Assembly: GCA_014729565.1 (NCBI GenBank)
Contig: WJJR01000514.1
Span: forward strand, 1-10,021
Direction of reading: 5' to 3'
From: Candidatus Zixiibacteriota bacterium
GTDB taxonomy: Bacteria > Zixibacteria > MSB-5A5 > WJJR01
DNA: 10,021 nt
Made by a program: the position numbers and the translations under genes
Shown here: one piece after another, positions 6,416 to 10,021 of the stretch
Layout of the letters: the number at the start of each line of letters is the position of its first letter
Position numbering within the stretch: the first letter of the stretch is position 1
The notes under the pieces: model-generated
What the model saw: only the letters and a program-made list of their open reading frames with translations
Told to the model about the DNA's origin: nothing
Database searches by the model: none

Positions 6416-6961
6416 TCATTCCCCGTTTGCCTCACTCTCCGCCAATAGGCCTCTGACCGCGGTCAACACGTCGACGGTGCGGATCACGCCAACCACGCGT
6501 TTGTTCTGGACGACCGGAAGAAAGCTGACATCGTGCGTCACGATCTCCAAAATGGCCTTGGCGAGGTGATCCTCATAGTTGATCCACATCACCACCGGTT
6601 CCATGACTTCGATGATCGGGGCACGGGACCGTTCTTTGATGCGGTGAACGATCTTCTCGTAAAGGATTTCCGCCAGATTCGGATCGGGCGCCATGCTGAT
6701 TTCACCCTGGCGGTACTTCATCGAAGTGTCCGACAGGAATCGCGGCTCGAGTGCCCGCAGGATGTTTCGCCGACGTATATAGCCGACCAATTGGTGAATA
6801 TCGTCGAAGACGAGCACCGTACGGGGCAGCGATTTTCGCCCCTGGTGATCGATCTGCCAGTGCTCCATCGTATCGAGAACTTCGCTGATTGTAGCTTTAT
6901 GATTGACGTGCGGGTACATGTCCAGTGGGACCATGATTTCGCCCGCGGTAATCTTCTTCAT
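6416..6961 (-). CDS. two-CBS-domain (Bateman module) regulatory protein
   Basis: The 181-residue soluble protein consists almost wholly of a CBS pair. The first CBS domain covers about 8-75 ('EIMVPLDMYPHVNHKATISE', then 'VLVFDDIHQLVGYIRRRNIL'). The second covers about 117-173 ('VMEPVVMWINYEDHLAKAI', then 'FLPVVQNKRVVGVIRTVDVL'). The two halves show the typical order: xxIM-P, a loop with a hydrophobic strand, a helix, then V-V-x-x-x-x-VG-I-R/T-x-x-D. CBS pairs bind adenine nucleotides and act as allosteric sensors on transporters, channels or enzymes. The start at 6961 has AAGGA about 8 bases upstream, inside the 28-base gap after the second receiver gene, so it belongs to the signalling operon. 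With the permease next downstream, a role in gating or energy-dependent regulation of that transporter is plausible but inferred. Confidence 0.88.
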   Translation of the reverse strand: MKKITAGEIMVPLDMYPHVNHKATISEVLDTMEHWQIDHQGRKSLPRTVLVFDDIHQLVGYIRRRNILRALEPRFLSDTSMKYRQGEISMAPDPNLAEILYEKIVHRIKERSRAPIIEVMEPVVMWINYEDHLAKAILEIVTHDVSFLPVVQNKRVVGVIRTVDVLTAVRGLLAESEANGE

Positions 6962-6989
6962 TGCGTCATTCCTTGGTTGTCATCCGAAG

Positions 6990-7421
6990 CTACCAACCGC
7001 GTTTGGACAGCAGGTCCTTCATCTTGTCCGACATGTTCTTTTCGACGATGACCATTCGTCTCGACTTGGCTTCGGCGATTTTCTCCATGAGCTTTTTGAT
7101 GTCGATCGGTTTTTCCAGGAAGTCCATGGCGCCCTGTTTGACGGCTTCGACCCCACGTTCAATGGTGCCGTAGCCGGTCAGCAGGATCACTTGCATGTCG
7201 GGCTTCTTCTCCAGGATCGACTTCATCGCCTCGATGCCATTCATTCCCGGCATCTGAAGATCGAGAACGATAGCGTCGAAGTTCTCGTCTTTGATCTTGT
7301 CAACCGCCTCCTGGCCGCTGGTGGCGGTGACCACTTTGGCGCCGCGGGTTTCGATTCGCTCGGCCAATGTCGACACGAACTCTTCTTCGTCGTCAACCAG
7401 TAGGATTTTTTCGTCTGCCAT
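6990..7421 (-). CDS. stand-alone response-regulator receiver protein (second receiver)
   Basis: The 143-residue product is a single CheY-type receiver domain: acidic pair D10/D11, phospho-acceptor D54 in 'IVLDLQMPGMNG', T82 in 'ILLTGYG', and K104 in 'EKPIDIKKL'. All key residues are present. A short basic, charged C-terminal tail (about 120-143, ending 'LLSKRGW') is too small for a DNA-binding domain. The frame stays open far upstream, but the translation before 7421 is a shadow of the kinase-like gene; the receiver fold begins directly at 'MADEKILLVDD', so ATG 7421 is chosen. The ribosome site is weak (AGTGAG, 6 bases away). It is similar throughout to the other receiver in this operon, with D10, D11, D54, T82 and K104 at identical positions, so the two are likely paralogues. 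As the last His-Asp partner in the gene order, it is the probable terminal acceptor. Confidence 0.9.
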   Translation of the reverse strand: MADEKILLVDDEEEFVSTLAERIETRGAKVVTATSGQEAVDKIKDENFDAIVLDLQMPGMNGIEAMKSILEKKPDMQVILLTGYGTIERGVEAVKQGAMDFLEKPIDIKKLMEKIAEAKSRRMVIVEKNMSDKMKDLLSKRGW

Positions 7422-7474
7422 ACCGAACTCACTTTGTCTCCCGTAAAGATAATCACTGTGTACGGTCCTGATAC

Positions 7475-8152
7475 TCAGGCCGCACCGATTTTGCCAGGAA
7501 ACTCGAGACGGAACTCGTGTTCCTCTGCCCCTGTATGCGGCAGTACGGCGGAGCCTCCAATCTTGTTGACCACGCACTCGAGCAACGCCAGAGACAGCTT
7601 GTGTTCGTCGGACGACAGGGGGGCGCTGGACACGACCGTGATGAGAATCCCGGAGTCGCTGGAGGTCACCGACACATTGACCGAGCCGCCATCGCGCGAC
7701 GCCTCCATCGCCGTGTCGATGCACAGAAACACGGCCTGTTGAAGACAAAAGGGATCTCCTTCGATGGCCACGGCATCGAGCGTCCCGTCCATGGTCAATG
7801 TGACACCCCGATTGGAGGCGAACCGTTGACAGAGGTCGACCAGGTTGTGCACGGTATCGCATGGGTTGAAACAGACGACCGCGTTGTCGACACTGTGCGC
7901 GAATCGGTTGAGTCTCTTCACGATTTCCTGGATGCGCGCGACCTGCCCGCCGACTTTTTGCGAATTGGAGCAGAGCTTTTCCAGTTCGACTGGTCGTCCC
8001 TGCTGGGCGCTGTAGCACAGATCCTGGAGCAAGCCGGACACCTGGCCGATGATGGCGATGCAATTGTTGATTTCGTGCGTTACGCTGGCGGTCATGCGCC
8101 CGAAAAACGCCAACTCCGCGCGTAGCTGTTCCTCTGCACTGATGTCACTCAT
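7475..8152 (-). CDS. degenerate histidine-kinase-like protein, candidate histidine phosphotransferase
   Basis: The 225-residue soluble protein has no sensor or membrane segment. Residues 12-90 form a HisKA-type dimerisation helix pair with an intact H-box 'SVTHEINN' (H26, E27, N30). Residues 95-220 follow the outline of a HATPase domain but lack its ATP site. In the N-box region 'LQQAVFLCIDTAMEA' the metal-binding Asn is Thr147. The DxGxG box is replaced by 'VSSAPLSSDE' (Ser175, Ala177, Leu179). The GTGLGL lid is replaced by 'EHKLSL' (184-189). The scaffold 'ECVVNKIGG' and final strand 'HEFRLEFPG' remain. This loss pattern fits a phosphotransfer or phosphatase protein like ChpT of Caulobacter (established precedent, also a degenerate kinase fold) rather than an active kinase. 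The retained E-x-x-N after His would also allow phosphatase action. Its start overlaps the preceding receiver gene's stop by 8 bases, with GGAGG 5 bases upstream, so translation is coupled. Confidence 0.85.
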   Translation of the reverse strand: MSDISAEEQLRAELAFFGRMTASVTHEINNCIAIIGQVSGLLQDLCYSAQQGRPVELEKLCSNSQKVGGQVARIQEIVKRLNRFAHSVDNAVVCFNPCDTVHNLVDLCQRFASNRGVTLTMDGTLDAVAIEGDPFCLQQAVFLCIDTAMEASRDGGSVNVSVTSSDSGILITVVSSAPLSSDEHKLSLALLECVVNKIGGSAVLPHTGAEEHEFRLEFPGKIGAA

Positions 8153-8534
8153 GCTGGCCTCCGTCCCGGCTGGCCGCGACAGCGTCGTTCATCTTCCTGA
8201 TCAGGTCTTTGATATCGATGGGTTTGATCAGATAATCGTACGCTCCCTGCTCGATACCGATGTCGCTCTCTTTGGAGGATCCGCGTCCGGTCAGCAGAAT
8301 AATGGCGAGGTCGGGCCGGACGGCTTTGATTTGCCGCATGACTTCGAGTCCGCCCAAACCGGGCATCTTGACGTCCAGTACCACAACGTCGAACTCGCGC
8401 TCTTTGACCATCTCGATGGCCTCGGCACCATCAAGAACACCCACGGCCTCATAGTCCCTCAATTTCAACCGTTCAATGAGCGGGGCGACCAGCTCTTCTT
8501 CATCATCCACCAGCAAGACCTTCAAACGCTTCAT
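8145..8534 (-). CDS. stand-alone response-regulator receiver protein (first receiver)
   Basis: The 129-residue product is a lone receiver domain with all active-site residues: D10/D11, phospho-acceptor D54 in 'VVVLDVKMPGLGG', T82 in 'ILLTGRG' and K104 in 'IKPIDIKDL'. There is no output domain. An in-frame GTG at 8546 could add four residues, but ATG 8534 is preferred because GAGGA sits 5 bases before it and the receiver fold begins there. The gene starts 8 bases after the sensor kinase stop and its end overlaps the degenerate kinase gene by 8 bases, so all three are translated as a coupled unit. It is probably phosphorylated by the adjacent sensor kinase and passes phosphate to the degenerate kinase, though it could instead act as a phosphate sink or bind a target protein directly. 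Confidence 0.9.
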   Translation of the reverse strand: MKRLKVLLVDDEEELVAPLIERLKLRDYEAVGVLDGAEAIEMVKEREFDVVVLDVKMPGLGGLEVMRQIKAVRPDLAIILLTGRGSSKESDIGIEQGAYDYLIKPIDIKDLIRKMNDAVAASRDGGQHE

Positions 8535-8539
8535 GCTAA

Positions 8540-8544
8540 TCCTC
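8540..8544 (-). promoter_or_regulatory. Shine-Dalgarno that fixes the first receiver's start and overlaps the kinase stop
   Basis: On the minus strand the sequence runs TGAGGATTAGCATG: the kinase stop TGA shares bases with the ribosome site GAGGA, followed by a 5-base spacer and ATG 8534. This supports ATG 8534 over the in-frame GTG at 8546 and suggests ribosomes pass directly from kinase to receiver. Confidence 0.6.
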
Positions 8545-10021
8545 ACGCTTTTTGAATGGGCAACGTGACATGGAATGCCGTTCCTTTACCCACTTCGCTT
8601 TCCACTTCGATCTTGCCCCCGAGTTTTTGCACAATCCCGTAGGTAATTGACAACCCCAGCCCCGTCCCACCGGCATCTTTCTTTGTGGTGAAGAACGGTT
8701 CGAAGATGTGTTCCAGATCGGCTTTGTTGATCCCTTTGCCGTTGTCGGAAATGGAGACCGTCACTTTGTCTGCGTTGCGCGCAAACATGGCAATTTCGAT
8801 CAGTCCGCCTCTGTCCACGGCAGCGAAGGCGTTATTGATGATGTTCAACAGAACCTGTTGCAATTGGCTCTTGTCCGTGACGATTTCCGGTAACGTATCC
8901 GGAGCGTAGACCTTGACTTCAATGTTTCGGTAGTGGGCCTCCTTTTCGAGGAAGCCCAGTACCTCCTTAACACTCAACTTCAGATCGACGGTGTCGTGGG
9001 TCAGATCCATGTGCCGCGCAAAGCCGAGGAGCCGATGTGTGATCGTGCTGCACCGTTCGACGCTGCTGAGGATCGAATCGACCGTGGATTCGATGCGCCC
9101 CTTTTGCGGGAAGTCTTCGCTCAATTCGGTCATGTCTTTGAGGAGTCCCGCCTTTTCATTGATGATGGCCAACGGATTGTTGATTTCGTGTGCGACACCG
9201 GCCGCGAGCCGTCCGATGGAGGCCATTTTGTTCTGGTACTCCATTTTGTGCGTCACTTTGTCGTGCGATTCTTCGGCCTCCCGGATGAGCGTAATCAGGA
9301 CGTGCGATGTAAACGTCACCAGCAGGAGAATGACCACACAGCTTGCGATCAGAAAGATCAGAAGTTTGCCCTGAAAGCTTAACCAGTCGCCGCTGAAGCT
9401 CTCGTGATGTTTGATCATCATGAAGATGAAGGGCGACTCGGCAATGTGCGCGTAGCTCAGGAAACAGTGCTTTCCCTCTTTGTCTTCATGCTCGGTGACT
9501 TGAGCGCGATCGCTGAACGAGGGCACTGCCACGTCGGTCGTGTCCAGAATGCTGCCAAAATCCCGCGATGGAGTTTGCAATATGCCATTCTGGTTGACGA
9601 AGAAGGCATCACTGGAACTGCCGTCACCGGTCGACTGAATCTGCTTGCGCAGGATGTCGGCCATGAGCGTTGCGCGCAGGACATAAAAGTCACCGGGAAC
9701 GTTTGGGTTATCGTGTTTAACGGCGATGCTGAAGTGAGGACGGTTGCGATATCCCAGGTAGACGTCGCTGACGTACACATCCTGCAGAATCACTTCGTGA
9801 AACCAGTCTTGCTCTTTGTAATCCAGACCGGTGAAGTCGTACGGGCCGGCATAGGCGCGTTGGCTGCCATTGGCGTCGATTAAACCGAGATCAACGAACC
9901 CGCTGAACGATCGCTTCAGGTTTAAGAAGATATGGGAGAGGGAATCGGGATCCGACAGTTCCTGCAGTGTCGTTGATTCGATCAGATAGGTCAGCGCACT
10001 CCGCCGTTCTTCGAGATAGAA
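8543..10021 (-). CDS. membrane sensor histidine kinase with extracytoplasmic Cache domain, N-terminus missing
   Basis: The frame is open to the window edge, with 492 residues visible; the true start lies outside. Visible residues 1-215 match a double-Cache sensor, including 'FVDLGLIDANGSQRAYAGPY' and 'WFHEVILQDVYVSDVYLGYR', typical of periplasmic small-molecule sensors. A transmembrane helix follows (about 219-246), then a short linker without a clear HAMP domain. The HisKA domain has H-box 'GVAHEINNPLAI' (H278). The HATPase domain is complete: N-box 'LLNIINNAFAA' (around N396/N397), 'SDNGKG' (425-430), F-box 'EPFFTTK' and G-box 'GGTGLGLS' (451-458). It should therefore be an active kinase with a first transmembrane helix beyond the window. 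Its ligand is unknown; Cache domains of this sort often bind organic acids or amino acids, which would fit the downstream anion permease. It heads, within the window, an operon with two receivers and a degenerate kinase. Confidence 0.92.
   Translation of the reverse strand, partial: FYLEERRSALTYLIESTTLQELSDPDSLSHIFLNLKRSFSGFVDLGLIDANGSQRAYAGPYDFTGLDYKEQDWFHEVILQDVYVSDVYLGYRNRPHFSIAVKHDNPNVPGDFYVLRATLMADILRKQIQSTGDGSSSDAFFVNQNGILQTPSRDFGSILDTTDVAVPSFSDRAQVTEHEDKEGKHCFLSYAHIAESPFIFMMIKHHESFSGDWLSFQGKLLIFLIASCVVILLLVTFTSHVLITLIREAEESHDKVTHKMEYQNKMASIGRLAAGVAHEINNPLAIINEKAGLLKDMTELSEDFPQKGRIESTVDSILSSVERCSTITHRLLGFARHMDLTHDTVDLKLSVKEVLGFLEKEAHYRNIEVKVYAPDTLPEIVTDKSQLQQVLLNIINNAFAAVDRGGLIEIAMFARNADKVTVSISDNGKGINKADLEHIFEPFFTTKKDAGGTGLGLSITYGIVQKLGGKIEVESEVGKGTAFHVTLPIQKA

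Noticed and set aside
7422..8063. In-frame upstream extension of the second receiver (would give a 357-residue protein)
   Set aside because: The added 214 residues are Arg-rich, match no fold, and overlap out of frame the well-supported kinase-like gene. The receiver domain begins at ATG 7421.
8535..8546. GTG start for the first receiver
   Set aside because: It overlaps the kinase stop region with no ribosome site of its own, whereas ATG 8534 has GAGGA 5 bases away and gives a normal receiver N-terminus.

Overview
All genes that can be supported lie on the minus strand, so the window reads biologically from right to left. No cultured organism is identifiable. The secreted proteins have a style typical of uncultured, moderately GC-rich bacteria such as candidate phylum Zixibacteria and related FCB or Planctomycete-like lineages: short tandem dockerin-like EF-hand repeats rich in Cys and Asp, an 'xxQPVAGYxEAGNYQLGLGYWYG' type module, TPR proteins, and a fibre-like protein ending in a 'VGDLLTTSDVPGHAM' domain. 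That placement is inferred from protein style, not from a marker gene.

Right part (10021 down to 6416): a tightly packed signalling operon. It runs from a Cache-type membrane sensor histidine kinase (cut by the window edge), to a stand-alone receiver protein, to a small kinase-like protein that keeps the phospho-accepting His box but has lost every ATP-binding motif, to a second stand-alone receiver, to a two-CBS-domain protein. The gene order His-Asp-His-Asp matches a four-step phosphorelay in which the degenerate kinase would serve as the histidine phosphotransferase. Neither receiver has a DNA-binding or enzymatic output domain.

Middle (6415 down to 4759): a short gap dense in palindromes, including an exact TGTGA-N6-TCACA site, then a divergent DASS/SLC13 anion permease. 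The signalling genes and the CBS protein probably control this transporter, either by sensing its substrate or by acting on it directly.

Left-middle (4758 down to 786): three exported proteins. The first is a 584-residue fibre-like protein with about eight repeats of 22-27 residues. Only 12 bases later comes a zincin metalloprotease of the M43/pappalysin type. After an AT-rich promoter-like gap comes a 248-residue protein with a Pro/Thr-rich linker and two dockerin-like repeats. It ends at a strong intrinsic terminator.

Left end (646 down to 1): a partial TPR protein whose repeat pattern stops abruptly near position 154 and whose start is poorly supported. It may be a remnant. Nothing on the plus strand looks like a real gene; the long plus-strand open frames mirror minus-strand coding regions.
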